DNA of 64,000 nt from Streptomyces sp. NBC_01451 (GTDB lineage Bacteria > Actinomycetota > Actinomycetes > Streptomycetales > Streptomycetaceae): contig NZ_CP109479.1 of NCBI RefSeq assembly GCF_036227485.1, positions 1,922,001 through 1,986,000 of the forward strand. Direction: 5' to 3'. Within the stretch, counting starts at the first letter, position 1, and the number at the start of each line of letters is the position of its first letter. This document shows positions 53,818-62,492 of the stretch, piece by piece. Below the pieces are notes generated by a model that was not told where the DNA came from, ran no database searches, and was given only the letters and a program-made list of their open reading frames with translations. The translations under genes were made by a program, and so were the position numbers.

Positions 53818-54527
53818 GCGGGGGTTTCCCTTCGGTTCGCGGGCTCCAGCCGGGTCGCTGGAGGTGAGGTGATCGGCAGCGGTCGTTCGGTGGAAGACGT
53901 TCGGAGGGCGTTCAGTCGAGGGCCTTCGGTGGAGGGCGTTCCGCGGGCCCGCCTCGCCCGGACGAGCCGGAGCGTGGCCGCCGGGCACGGCACCGGACTC
54001 CCGCACCGCACCAGCGGCACGGCCCGGGCCCCGAGCCACTCGACGGCGTCATCGAGCGCCGGTCCCGCGGCCACTCCCCGGCCATCGACACGCCGACGAC
54101 CACGGCATCGGCCCGCCTCGCCCGTGGGGCGGCCCGATGCGGCCGGGGCAGCCCGGTGCGGAGGACCGGCGCGTGTGCGTCAGGCCGACGCCCGCCTCGA
54201 CGCACACGCGCAGGACATGGAGGGTGACGAAGACGCCGCGTAGGGGGCCCGGGCTGCGGGCGAGCACCTGCCCGCCGGGGTCGCGGGAGGTGCGGACGGG
54301 GGCGCGACGGACCGCACCGGGCCAGGGAGACCCCGATCGGCACGATGCCGACGCGGGAGGCGGCCAGGACGACAGGGCCGAGGGCCGGAACGGCCGGGGT
54401 CGCACGGGGCGCCGCGAAGGCCCGTCGCCCGGTGACCGACGGTCGTCCGGTGGGTTGATCGGTCACGTGGACTCCCGTCGCCTGTGGTCGAGAACGCGGC
54501 TGACCCTCGCCCTCGCGCCGGTGCGGG
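53818..54527. other. Long leader or decayed gene upstream of the galactosidase unit
   Basis: About 710 bases lie between the palindromic operator and the first galactosidase. If transcription starts at the operator this is an unusually long leader. No frame has a convincing family match. On the minus strand a frame starting GTG at 54465 (MTDQPTGRPSVTGRR) looks gene-like for about 50 codons and then turns Arg/Pro-rich, with hydrophobic segments continuing in another frame (about 54120-54330). A frameshifted, decayed membrane-protein gene is possible. Confidence 0.45.
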
Positions 54528-54563
54528 GACGGCACAAATGTTACCGGTAACATTTGTGCCGTC
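54528..54563. promoter_or_regulatory. Perfect 36-bp palindrome, likely LacI operator
   Basis: The sequence is perfectly self-complementary over 36 bp with the central core ATGTTACCGGTAACAT and outer arms GACGGCACAA / TTGTGCCGTC. LacI-family proteins bind such CG-centred palindromes. It lies immediately after the terminator of the upstream Pro-rich gene and ahead of the galactosidase-LacI unit, so control by the LacI protein at 48484 is the best guess. Confidence 0.82.
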
Positions 54564-54565
54564 AA

Positions 54566-54596
54566 GATCCCCCGAGACCTTTCGCCTCAGGGGATC
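54566..54596 (-). terminator. Hairpin after the Pro-rich protein gene
   Basis: GATCCCC and GGGGATC pair as outer arms, with GAG/CTC continuing inside after one mismatch. The hairpin lies 20 bases downstream of the stop at 54616 on the minus strand and directly before the 36-bp operator. Confidence 0.6.
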
Positions 54597-54615
54597 CGTA
54601 AGGGAGTTGGCGGAC

Positions 54616-55269
54616 TCAGCCGCCCGCGCCGGGCGACCAACCGGGAACACGGCCGGCCAGGCGGCAGGCGAGTACGTACAGCGGTATCGGCGGGGTGTAC
54701 GGGGAGTCGCCCTCGGGGCTGTGGATCAGCCGGGGCCGGGCGGACGGGGACGCCGGCCGGGTGCGCGTCCAGGACGGGTCGGCCGACTGGGCACCGACGA
54801 CGTAACGGGTGCCGGGCGGCCAGGTGACACCGAGGTCGGATCCGGACGGGACGATCCACCACCAGCGCTGCTCGTCGGCGAAGACGCAGCCGACGCGGGG
54901 CAGGGCGTCCATGATCCGCTGCCCGTGCTCAGGGAGCGTACCCACGGCGTCGCAACCGAGGCGGGCGGTCAGCCGGGCGGGGAGGACGAGGTGGCCAGGG
55001 CGACCGGCGTGGCCGGAGCGGCCGGAGTGCTCACGCGGGGGCTTCGTCGAGGGGGGCGCGTCGAGCGGCGAGGACGTGAAGCGGGGGGCGGACCGCACGG
55101 GGCGAGGCATGAGGGAGGCGTAGGGCGGGTGGGACGAGTGGGTCGCGCAGGACGGATACGCGACCGGGCCGTACGGAGTGTGTGGGCTCTGCGGGCTGTA
55201 CGTGCTGTGCGGGCGCTGGTCAGGAGCGGGAGTACGGGGGGTGCGGTGCTGGCGTTCCATACGGTCCAT
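54616..55269 (-). CDS. Pro/Ser-rich protein of unknown function
   Basis: A 217-aa protein. The first 95 residues are disordered and rich in Pro, Ser, His and Arg (TPRTPAPDQRPHS, then TPYGPVAYPSCA). The second half appears folded: LTARLGCDAVGTLPEHGQRI, GCVFADEQRWWWIVPSGSDL and YVVGAQSADPSWT. The Trp-rich core resembles a small Streptomyces family found next to RsbW-like HATPase genes, but I do not recognise a function. The start at 55269 overlaps the upstream HATPase gene by 50 bp and has AAGGA ten bases upstream, so the two are probably co-translated. Confidence 0.68.
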   Translation of the reverse strand: MDRMERQHRTPRTPAPDQRPHSTYSPQSPHTPYGPVAYPSCATHSSHPPYASLMPRPVRSAPRFTSSPLDAPPSTKPPREHSGRSGHAGRPGHLVLPARLTARLGCDAVGTLPEHGQRIMDALPRVGCVFADEQRWWWIVPSGSDLGVTWPPGTRYVVGAQSADPSWTRTRPASPSARPRLIHSPEGDSPYTPPIPLYVLACRLAGRVPGWSPGAGG

Positions 55270-56212
55270 GTGAGGCGAGTCCTTCGGCCGAGTGGGGGAC
55301 GGGCCGGGTGCGGTGCAGGGCCGACGGGTGCCAGAAGGCGGGTGCGGCGGCCTGTATGGCGTGGGGGGCGGGTGCGGTCGGGGGAAAGGCGGGTACGGGT
55401 GCGGCGGCGTGGGCGGGGGGAGGAGTCGGGGGGAGGACGTCGGTGGATCCGGCCGGGGCCGGTGCGTCCGGCTCGACGACGGCGCTCTCGGCGGCCGACG
55501 CGCGCTCGGCGGGAGCCACTCCCGCGACCGGCGCCGGCATCTCGGCAGGAACCGTCGCTGCGGCCGGCGCCGATGCCGTGACCGGTACCGATGCCGTTGC
55601 CGATGCCCCGGCCGTTGTCACCGCCGTGGCCGTTGTCGCCACCGTGGCCGGCGCCGATGCCGTGGCCGGCGCCGATGCCGTGGCCGGCGCCGCCGGCGGG
55701 ACGGTGTCGGCCGACTTGGCCTGCTCCGTGAGGAGTTCGGCCCAGACGACACGCCCGGAACCGTGCGGGGCGTCGCGGACGCCCCAGTCGCTGCTCAGCA
55801 TCCCGACCAGCAGGAGTCCGCGTCCGCACTGCTCGTCGGGGCCGGGCCTGCGCTGGGCCGGCAGGGTCCCGCCGCGGTTCTCGTCCTCGACCTCGAGGTG
55901 CAGCCGCCCGGCGGAGAGGTGAAGCCGGCACACGATCCGCTCGCTGGCGGTGTGGGTGAGGGCGTTGGTGACGAGCTCGGAGGTCACCAGAAGGGCGTTG
56001 TCGGAGGTGTCGGTGTCGACCCCCCAGGTGTCGAGCAGCTCGCGCACCTTCCGGCGGGCGGCGCTCACGGAGGCGGGAGTCGCGGGCAGACCGAACATGT
56101 CCGACTGCGGAGAGTGAGGAAGGTGGTCCGGGTGATCGGGGTGGGCCGCGTGGCCGGCAAGCCGGCCGCTGGGCATTCGGCCGAGTGGCTGGGGGAGGGA
56201 GGGCGGAGCCAT
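55220..56212 (-). CDS. RsbW-like ATP-binding (HATPase) regulatory protein with disordered tail
   Basis: A 330-aa protein. Residues 40-165 form a GHKL ATPase of the anti-sigma/SpoIIAB-like type: VSAARRKVRELLDTWGV, the N-box LVTSELVTNALTHT, the G1 box VEDENRGG and CGRGLLLVGMLSSDWG. Afterwards comes a 160-residue tail of Ala/Pro/Thr repeats (about 175-330), encoded partly by degenerate 18-bp repeats. Streptomyces carries dozens of such single-domain HATPases, often beside XRE-DUF5753/DUF397 pairs, as here. The ATG at 56212 has GAAAGG nine bases upstream. Anti-sigma function is inferred only. It is divergent from the XRE gene. Confidence 0.85.
   Translation of the reverse strand: MAPPSLPQPLGRMPSGRLAGHAAHPDHPDHLPHSPQSDMFGLPATPASVSAARRKVRELLDTWGVDTDTSDNALLVTSELVTNALTHTASERIVCRLHLSAGRLHLEVEDENRGGTLPAQRRPGPDEQCGRGLLLVGMLSSDWGVRDAPHGSGRVVWAELLTEQAKSADTVPPAAPATASAPATASAPATVATTATAVTTAGASATASVPVTASAPAAATVPAEMPAPVAGVAPAERASAAESAVVEPDAPAPAGSTDVLPPTPPPAHAAAPVPAFPPTAPAPHAIQAAAPAFWHPSALHRTRPVPHSAEGLASHGPYGTPAPHPPYSRS
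55571..55694. repeat. Degenerate 18-bp repeats inside the HATPase gene
   Basis: Units close to GCCGGCGCCGATGCCGTG recur about six times in frame and encode the Ala-Pro-Ala-Thr-Ala-Ser tail. The last two copies are perfect (around 55648-55683). Because the unit is a multiple of three, slippage would keep the frame. Confidence 0.7.
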
Positions 56213-56505
56213 CGCCGTTCGCCTTTCGTTGCCTGCGCACCCTGGCCGGTGCGACACCGCCCCGAATGTGATCCGCGAGCAGGTCAACCCGCATCAAAAC
56301 AGCGCAGGTTGCGGCCCCTTCTCCCCCAACTGGGCCGTTCAATCTCGTCGTTCACCGTTTCCGGGAAGGTACGAACACTGTGACACCTGACAACAACGGC
56401 TCGCAACCAGCAAGTTGAAATTTGCAATTTGTGGGGTGCATGCTGCTCCCGTCGAAAGATGATCGTGACAGACTGCAACCCTGAGCCCGGTGTGAGGGGG
56501 TAGGC
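56213..56505. promoter_or_regulatory. Divergent promoter region with an AT-rich dyad
   Basis: The 293 bases between the HATPase and XRE genes contain no gene. An AT-rich patch at 56411-56431 has AAATT-TGC-AATTT symmetry, out of line with the surrounding base composition, and could be the operator for the adjacent XRE protein. The link is positional only. Confidence 0.4.
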
Positions 56506-57381
56506 GTGACCGCGGAGACCGACTGGGGCGGCGCCCCCTCCGTCCTGCGCATGATCCTCGGCAGACAGCTGGAGGAGCTGCGGACGCGCGCCGGTCTCAC
56601 GTTCGAGGACGCGGGTGTGGCGATCGGCGTCAGCCACTCCACGATCCGCAGGATGGAAGCGGCCAAGGTGGCCCGGCTCCGCCTGCCGGACGTCGAGAAG
56701 CTGCTGCAGACGTACGGGGTGACGGACCATCAGGAGATCGACACGTTCCTGAAGTCGGTCCGCGAGGCCAACAAGCGCGGCTGGTGGCACAACTACCGGG
56801 ACGTACTGCCCGACTGGTTCGCCGCGTATCTGAGCCTGGAACAGGCGGCGTTGCAGATCCGTGCGTACGAGGCGCAGTTCGTGCCGGGTCTGTTCCAGAC
56901 GGCGGACTACGCGCGGGCGCTGCTGGGCGCCGGCAATCCGCACGGCTCGTCGGAGGCGACGGACCGCCGGGTGGCGCTGCGCCTGCGCCGCCAGGAACTG
57001 CTCACCCGCCCGGCGCCGCCGCGGGTGTGGATCGTGATGGACGAGACCGTGCTGCGGTGGCCGGTCGGCGGTCCGGAGGTGATGCGCGCGCAGATCGACC
57101 ATCTGATCGCGATGAACGCGCTGCCCCATGTGACCCTGCAGATCATGCCGTTCGGCAACGGCCCGCATCCCGCGATGCGGGCCGGAGCGTTCCATCTCTT
57201 CCGGTTCAGGGCACCCGAGTTGCCGGACATCGTCTATCTGAGCGGTCTGGTCGGCGCGGTGTATCTCGACAAGGGCGACGACGTCGTCGTCTATCGAGAG
57301 GCTCTGGACCGGTTGGGCGCGCAGTCGGCGCCCGCCAGAAAGACCGAGGCCCTCCTCGGTGCGATTCGCAAGGAGCTCTGA
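56506..57381 (+). CDS. XRE-family regulator with DUF5753 domain (Scr1/WhiJ-like)
   Basis: A 291-aa protein. The helix-turn-helix spans about residues 18-70 (LGRQLEELRTRAGLTFEDAG, VAIGVSHSTIRRMEAAKVAR). The rest is DUF5753 (RAYEAQFVPGLFQTADYARA, VWIVMDETVLRWPVGGPEVM, LIAMNALPHVTLQIMPFG, IVYLSGLVGAVYLDK). Such proteins pair with a small DUF397 protein encoded just downstream, as here, and act in development and antibiotic regulation (whiJ, abaA-type loci) or as toxin-antitoxin-like pairs. The GTG start at 56506 gives the usual short leader before the HTH. Confidence 0.92.
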   Translation: MTAETDWGGAPSVLRMILGRQLEELRTRAGLTFEDAGVAIGVSHSTIRRMEAAKVARLRLPDVEKLLQTYGVTDHQEIDTFLKSVREANKRGWWHNYRDVLPDWFAAYLSLEQAALQIRAYEAQFVPGLFQTADYARALLGAGNPHGSSEATDRRVALRLRRQELLTRPAPPRVWIVMDETVLRWPVGGPEVMRAQIDHLIAMNALPHVTLQIMPFGNGPHPAMRAGAFHLFRFRAPELPDIVYLSGLVGAVYLDKGDDVVVYREALDRLGAQSAPARKTEALLGAIRKEL

Positions 57382-57382
57382 C

Positions 57383-57673
57383 ATGCACCACCCCACGCAC
57401 CCCCATCACACGCACGCCCACCCCAACCACTCCGGCCACTCCCACCCCGTACGCAACGGCATGCCGGCCCGTGAACTCGGTTCCCGGGGCTGGTCCAAGC
57501 CGTGGAGCGACGACGCGGGCGGTGCCTGCGTCGAAGTGAAGAAGCTCGCCGACGGCCGGGTCGCCGTCCGGCAGTCGACCGACCCCGACAGTCCGGCCCT
57601 GGTCTTCACCCCGCACGAGATGACGAGTTTCCTGGCCGGCGTCAAGGCGGGTGTCGCAGACTTTCTGCTCTGA
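57383..57673 (+). CDS. DUF397 protein with a histidine-rich N-terminal extension
   Basis: A 96-aa protein. Residues 29-96 are a standard DUF397 domain (ELGSRGWSKPWSDDAGGACV, VAVRQSTDPDSPALVFTPHE, FLAGVKAGVADFLL). The first 21 residues are unusually His-rich: MHHPTHPHHTHAHPNHSGHS has nine His in 20 positions. This could bind Zn, Ni or Cu. The ATG at 57383 follows the XRE stop by one base and has AAGGAG seven bases upstream, so translation from here is well supported and the His-rich part should be made. DUF397 proteins partner the XRE-DUF5753 regulator encoded immediately upstream. Confidence 0.88.
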   Translation: MHHPTHPHHTHAHPNHSGHSHPVRNGMPARELGSRGWSKPWSDDAGGACVEVKKLADGRVAVRQSTDPDSPALVFTPHEMTSFLAGVKAGVADFLL

Positions 57674-57740
57674 ACTGGCTTGATTTTACTGAGACTTGAA
57701 TGACTCGGCTCAGACTCACGACCTGTATGGGAGGGGCCCC

Positions 57741-58556
57741 GTGCCCGACAACGGATGGCCGGCCGACCGAATCGACACGGAGAACGCACACTCCGCGCGG
57801 ATCTACGACTACATCCTCGGCGGCAAGGACTACTACCCCGCCGACAAGGAAGCGGGCGACGCCATGTCGCACGAGTGGCCCGCCCTGCCGATCCACATGA
57901 AGGCCAACCGCGACTGGATGAACCGTGCGGTGGCCTACCTCGCCAAGGAGGCGGGCATCCGCCAGTTCCTCGACATAGGCACCGGCATCCCCACCTCCCC
58001 CAACCTGCACGAGATCGCCCAGTCGGTGGCCCCCGAGTCCCGGGTGGTCTACGTCGACAACGACCCGATCGTCCTCACTCTCTCCCAGGGCCTGCTGGCC
58101 AGCACGCCTGAGGGCCGGACGGCGTACATCGAGGCCGACTTCCAGCACCCGGAGGCCATTCTCGACTCCCCCGACTTCCGCGAGACCCTCGACCTGACCA
58201 AGCCGGTCGCCCTCACGGTGATCGCCATCGTCCACTTCGTCATGGACGAGGACGACGCGGTGGGCATCGTCCGCCGTCTCCTCGAACCCCTCCCCTCGGG
58301 CAGCTACCTGGCGATGACCATCGGCACCGCCGAGTTCGCCCCGGAGGAGGTGGGCCGGGTCGCCCGCGAGTACAAGGCCCGCAACATGCCGATGCGCCTG
58401 CGTACGTTCCCGGAGGCGGAGGAGTTCTTCGAGGGCCTCGACCTGGTCGAGCCGGGCATCGTCCAGGTGCACAAGTGGCACCCGGACGCCACGAGCGGCG
58501 AGGGGATCAGGGACGAGGACATCGCCATGTACGGGGCGGTGGCCCGGAAGCCGTAG
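57741..58556 (+). CDS. SAM-dependent methyltransferase (DUF574 family)
   Basis: A 271-aa protein matching the actinobacterial DUF574 S-adenosylmethionine methyltransferases: TENAHSARIYDYILGGKDYYPADKEAG-type opening, the SAM-binding loop QFLDIGTGIPTSPNLHEIAQ, VVYVDNDPIVLTLSQGLL and FVMDEDDAVGIVRRLLEPLP. The substrate is unknown. The GTG at 57741 is chosen because GGGAGG lies six bases upstream; an in-frame TTG at 57696 is less likely. These genes are often found near XRE-DUF397 pairs. Confidence 0.9.
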   Translation: MPDNGWPADRIDTENAHSARIYDYILGGKDYYPADKEAGDAMSHEWPALPIHMKANRDWMNRAVAYLAKEAGIRQFLDIGTGIPTSPNLHEIAQSVAPESRVVYVDNDPIVLTLSQGLLASTPEGRTAYIEADFQHPEAILDSPDFRETLDLTKPVALTVIAIVHFVMDEDDAVGIVRRLLEPLPSGSYLAMTIGTAEFAPEEVGRVAREYKARNMPMRLRTFPEAEEFFEGLDLVEPGIVQVHKWHPDATSGEGIRDEDIAMYGAVARKP

Positions 58557-58588
58557 GGCGCGGTGACCCGGCGGCCGGAGTGCACAGG

Positions 58589-61500
58589 TCACTCCGGCTG
58601 CGGTTCGAAGTCCCAGCACGGGCGTTCACCCTGGCGCACCGCCAGGGTGAACGGGCTGTCGGCCCCCAGCGCCTCGACGAGCTGCCCGAGCGTCTCCTGC
58701 CGCAGGCGGTCGGCCGCGTCGGTCTGCCGCAGGGAGCGCAGGTCGGCGGCGAGGGCGGCCTTGCAGAGCAGGGTCAGCGGATGCGTACTGCCGAGGGCTC
58801 GCGCCGTACGTTCCATGGCGTCCTTGCTGCGGCGGGCGGCGCCTTCGTGGTCCCCGGCCAGGCTGCGGGCGCCCGAGACGTTCAACGCACACCCCAACGA
58901 CCAGGGGTGATCGGTGCCCATCGCGGCCACCATGCCCCGCTGTGCCTGTTCGGCGACGCGGAGCGCCTGGTCCCGGTCCCCCGACTCCCACAGGGTGAGG
59001 CCGACGTTGCCGGCCGTGCCCACCGAGAACGGATGGGCGTCTCCGAGCAGGTCCGCGTAGTCCCGCGCGACGGTGTCCGCGAGGGTCCACGCGCGCTCCA
59101 CATCGTTCTGCTCCCGCAGCAGGGACGCGTAGTCGGCCACCACGAAGAGCGCCGCGGGATGACGTGGGCCGTGGAGCTGACGGGCCAGCTCCACCACCTC
59201 CCGCATCAGCTCGTCCGCGCGGGACAGCCGGCCCGATCGCCGCAGGCACAGTGCGTGGTTGTGCTCGGCGATCATGGAATTGACGCTGTACCGGCCCATG
59301 ACCGCGTGGTAGTCCCGCACATTGACGACCTGCCGGTCCAGGGCCTCGGCGTAGCGGCCGAGCAGCCGCAGGGTCCAGCAGCAGCGCATCTCGGTGTACA
59401 GCGTCTGGTGGTGATGCCGGCCGATCTGCTCGCGCCGCCGCGACGTGAGCGCGGTGTACCCGTCGAAGGACTCCTGGTACCGGCCGAGCAGGGCAGCGGC
59501 GTTGGCGAGATTGGAACGGGCCTGACTGCTCGGCACGTCGTCGTCCGGGCCGGACGACCGGTACACGTCGTGGAACAACTCGTACGCCTCGCGGTACACA
59601 CCCAACGCGACCAGCGTGCCCCCCAGCCCGTTCTTGGCCCGCAGGAGAGCAGGGTCGTCGTCCGGCCGCCGCACGGACAACCGCTCGACAACCGCCCGTC
59701 CCACCGCTTCCGCCTCGCGGTAACGTCCGGTCCTGCGCAGCATGTTCGCGTGCTGATGGGTGAGGATGAGCATCTCGCTGCTGTCGGGCGCCATCCGGCT
59801 GTGCCACCGTGCGATGGTCAACTCGCACAGCCACAACCCGGTACGTGCCTCACCCCGGCCGCGGAGGTAGTTGACGCAGTTCAGCACCAGTTGGAACACC
59901 AGCTCGCGCCTGCTGTCCAGCGCTCCGGAGATCTCCAGGTGCGGTATCAGCTCGCCGTAGCGCGACCACGTACGGGTGTCGAGAGGGTCGCCCGGGTCCG
60001 CGGCCGCCAGGGTGTCGCAGGCGACCCGGGAGAGCAGATCGCGCTCGTCCTCGCCGAGGCCCTCCCGCAGCAGCGAGTGGTAGAGGCGGTGCACCTCCGC
60101 CCGCTCCACCCCGTCCTCCCCGAAGACCAGCCGCACGGCCGACGTCTCGGCCAGCCGCAGCACGGCCTCGTCCCAGGCCCGCCGGTCGGCCGCCAGTGCC
60201 GCGATGCGCGGCGGCAGACTGGCCGGGCGTTCCCTCCACAGCAGTCCCACCGGGACGGCGTCCGGCGAGAAGCAGGTGAAGAGCTTCAGGAGTTCGGCGG
60301 CGGCGGGATGGTGTTCCTGGAGCGAGGCCAGGGTGATCGACCAACTGCTCTCCAACGCCCGCGGGTACCCGGCCGCCGCGCCACCGGTGACGGGTTGGTC
60401 CAGCCGGCCGCGGTGGGCGTCGTGGACGAGGTCCAGATACTCGGCGACCGGCATGGGGTTGGCGTCCAGCCAGGCCGCCGTGTGGGACAACAGCAGCGGC
60501 AGATCCTGCACCGCTTCGGCGAGCAGATCGGCCTCGGCGAGATTCAGCCGGGAGGCACGGCTCCTGGTGTACGCGATCGACTCCGCGCGGGAGAAGGGCG
60601 GTACGTCGATGCGGTGGACGCGTTCGTTGTCGGCCCACGCCGGGCTGTTGGACGTGATGAGGACGTGCCCGGCGCCCTCCGGCAGCAGGTCCTCGATCTC
60701 GGTCATGTCGTCGGCACGGTCCAGGACCAGCAGCCAGCGGTGGTACGGCTGCCCGATACGCAGCGCGGCCTGGACCGCACGGATCCGGTTACCGATGCCC
60801 TGCCCGGCGGTGAGGCCCAACTTCGGTGCCAGTTCGGCGAGTTGCTCCCGGGCCGTGCCCTGGAATCCCGCGCTGATCCACCACACCACGTCGTAGACGT
60901 TGCCGTACCGGTGCACGTACTCGGTGGCCGTCTGGGTCTTGCCCGTACCGGACGGTCCGAGCAGCACACAGCGGTGGTGGTCCGCCGCACCGGGTTCCGG
61001 GCCCGGGGCGAGCAGCGTCTGCCTGGTCCGGGCGAGCAGGGCTTCGCGGCCGGTGAACCGAGGGTTGCGAAGCGGGGCGTTGGAGACGGCGGGTGCGGTG
61101 CCGGGGAACCGGAGGTCGGCGGTGCGACGGTCGCCGTTTCCGGTTCCGGTGGCCGACAGCGAAGCACCGAGGAGGGTGAACAGGCGGTGCACGGCCTCGC
61201 GTTCGTCGACTCCGCGCAGATCGGCGAGCGGCAACGCCCGCAGGGCTGAAGGCCGTTCGCCCGCGCCGACAAGCACCGCCGCCAGCTGCCCCGGCCAGTC
61301 GGCGGCGGCCTCGGGCAGGGCTGCGTTCCACTCGTCGTCGCCGCGCCCGCCGAGCCGGCAGTCGGTGTCGCCCAGGACGAGGAGCGTCCGCCCCGGTCCG
61401 CGCAGCAGCTCCCCGAGTTCGTCCCACAGCACCCGACCCGGATCCGGGTGCCACGCCACCGCCGTCACACCGAACCCGGCGTCCCGCGCCTGGTCGGCGA

Positions 61501-62449
61501 CCCAGGCACCCCAGGCCTGGCTGGCACCGGTGTGGGCGACGGTGATCCGCCGGTCGGGCGCGGCGGACCGCTGCAACCCTGCCGGGCGTTCCGGCAGAGG
61601 GCTGGGGGCGGGCAACTCGTAGACGGCGCCGTCGGCCGCGAGCAGTCGGACCGGCCCCCAGCCGACTCGTTCGGTGGCGGTGGCTCCCCTGCTCACCAGC
61701 AGGGTCCGGGACAACGGTTCGTCGAGCAGGTCCAGCACTCTGGGGTCGGTGTCCGGCACCTCGATGGTGAAGCCACCCACGCCGTCGGCCCGTTCGCCGA
61801 GCAGCAGATCCGGGCCGTACCGGCGCACCCGGAGCGGTACCCGGGGCAGTCGGGCCGCGATCAACCCGATGTCGGTCACCGAAAGGCGCTCCGGAAGGTC
61901 GGGCCGAAGACTCACTCCGGACAACCGGGCGCTGGTGACCGTGGCGAGCTGCCAGGCGGTGGTGGTACGGCGGACCGGATCGGGCAGCCTTGGCCAGGCA
62001 CCGGCGAACCAGCGGGCGACCCCGTCCCGGCCCTGCTCGACCAGGGCCCGCAGCGCGGGTTTCAACGCGCGTTCGATGGCCAGGTCGGCACCCGCGGCGT
62101 CCCGGACCGCGAGCCAGGTGGCCCACTCCTCGGCGAACAGGGCCGGCGAGCGGTCCTTGTGCAGGCGTTCGATCACGGACCACAGGGTGTGCACGGGTGC
62201 CCCGGACGGTGAACCGGCGAGCCGGTCGGCGAGTTCGGCACGCAACGACGGCAACAGGTCGCCGCGGAGCGAGACATAGCCGTACCCGCGTCGCTCCACG
62301 AGGTTCCCGAACCACAGGTCGACCTCGGCGGACACGTCGAGCAGGGGAGCCACCGTGATCCGCACCGCGCGCATCAGATCGGGCTCGATACGGCTCGCGA
62401 CGCTCAGCAGAACGGCGAGTTCATGACCCTGCCGGGCCGGGGGGCTCAT
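58589..62449 (-). CDS. NLR-like protein: helical domain, TIR-like domain, NB-ARC, TPR (FxsT-like)
   Basis: A 1286-aa STAND protein. Residues 8-180 are helical (VASRIEPDLMRAVR, RDGVARWFAGAWPRLP) and resemble the region paired with vWA/MoxR genes in SAV_2336-type proteins. A strand-rich part follows to 290. Residues 301-428 look like a TIR domain (RITVAHTGASQAWGAWVADQ, TLLVLGDTDC). NB-ARC starts RNPRFTGREALL, with Walker A GPSGTGKT at 498-505 and Walker B LLVLDRADD at 573-581. From about 840 there are TPR units ending TLAVRQGERPCWDFEPQPE, as in FxSxx-COOH-system TPR proteins. The ATG at 62449 is used; a TTG at 62512 overlaps the vWA gene. It is last in the MoxR-vWA operon. Confidence 0.82.
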   Translation of the reverse strand: MSPPARQGHELAVLLSVASRIEPDLMRAVRITVAPLLDVSAEVDLWFGNLVERRGYGYVSLRGDLLPSLRAELADRLAGSPSGAPVHTLWSVIERLHKDRSPALFAEEWATWLAVRDAAGADLAIERALKPALRALVEQGRDGVARWFAGAWPRLPDPVRRTTTAWQLATVTSARLSGVSLRPDLPERLSVTDIGLIAARLPRVPLRVRRYGPDLLLGERADGVGGFTIEVPDTDPRVLDLLDEPLSRTLLVSRGATATERVGWGPVRLLAADGAVYELPAPSPLPERPAGLQRSAAPDRRITVAHTGASQAWGAWVADQARDAGFGVTAVAWHPDPGRVLWDELGELLRGPGRTLLVLGDTDCRLGGRGDDEWNAALPEAAADWPGQLAAVLVGAGERPSALRALPLADLRGVDEREAVHRLFTLLGASLSATGTGNGDRRTADLRFPGTAPAVSNAPLRNPRFTGREALLARTRQTLLAPGPEPGAADHHRCVLLGPSGTGKTQTATEYVHRYGNVYDVVWWISAGFQGTAREQLAELAPKLGLTAGQGIGNRIRAVQAALRIGQPYHRWLLVLDRADDMTEIEDLLPEGAGHVLITSNSPAWADNERVHRIDVPPFSRAESIAYTRSRASRLNLAEADLLAEAVQDLPLLLSHTAAWLDANPMPVAEYLDLVHDAHRGRLDQPVTGGAAAGYPRALESSWSITLASLQEHHPAAAELLKLFTCFSPDAVPVGLLWRERPASLPPRIAALAADRRAWDEAVLRLAETSAVRLVFGEDGVERAEVHRLYHSLLREGLGEDERDLLSRVACDTLAAADPGDPLDTRTWSRYGELIPHLEISGALDSRRELVFQLVLNCVNYLRGRGEARTGLWLCELTIARWHSRMAPDSSEMLILTHQHANMLRRTGRYREAEAVGRAVVERLSVRRPDDDPALLRAKNGLGGTLVALGVYREAYELFHDVYRSSGPDDDVPSSQARSNLANAAALLGRYQESFDGYTALTSRRREQIGRHHHQTLYTEMRCCWTLRLLGRYAEALDRQVVNVRDYHAVMGRYSVNSMIAEHNHALCLRRSGRLSRADELMREVVELARQLHGPRHPAALFVVADYASLLREQNDVERAWTLADTVARDYADLLGDAHPFSVGTAGNVGLTLWESGDRDQALRVAEQAQRGMVAAMGTDHPWSLGCALNVSGARSLAGDHEGAARRSKDAMERTARALGSTHPLTLLCKAALAADLRSLRQTDAADRLRQETLGQLVEALGADSPFTLAVRQGERPCWDFEPQPE

Positions 62450-62492
62450 CGGGAACCGGCCCGGACCGGCGCCCGGACCCGGGCGGGGAGCC

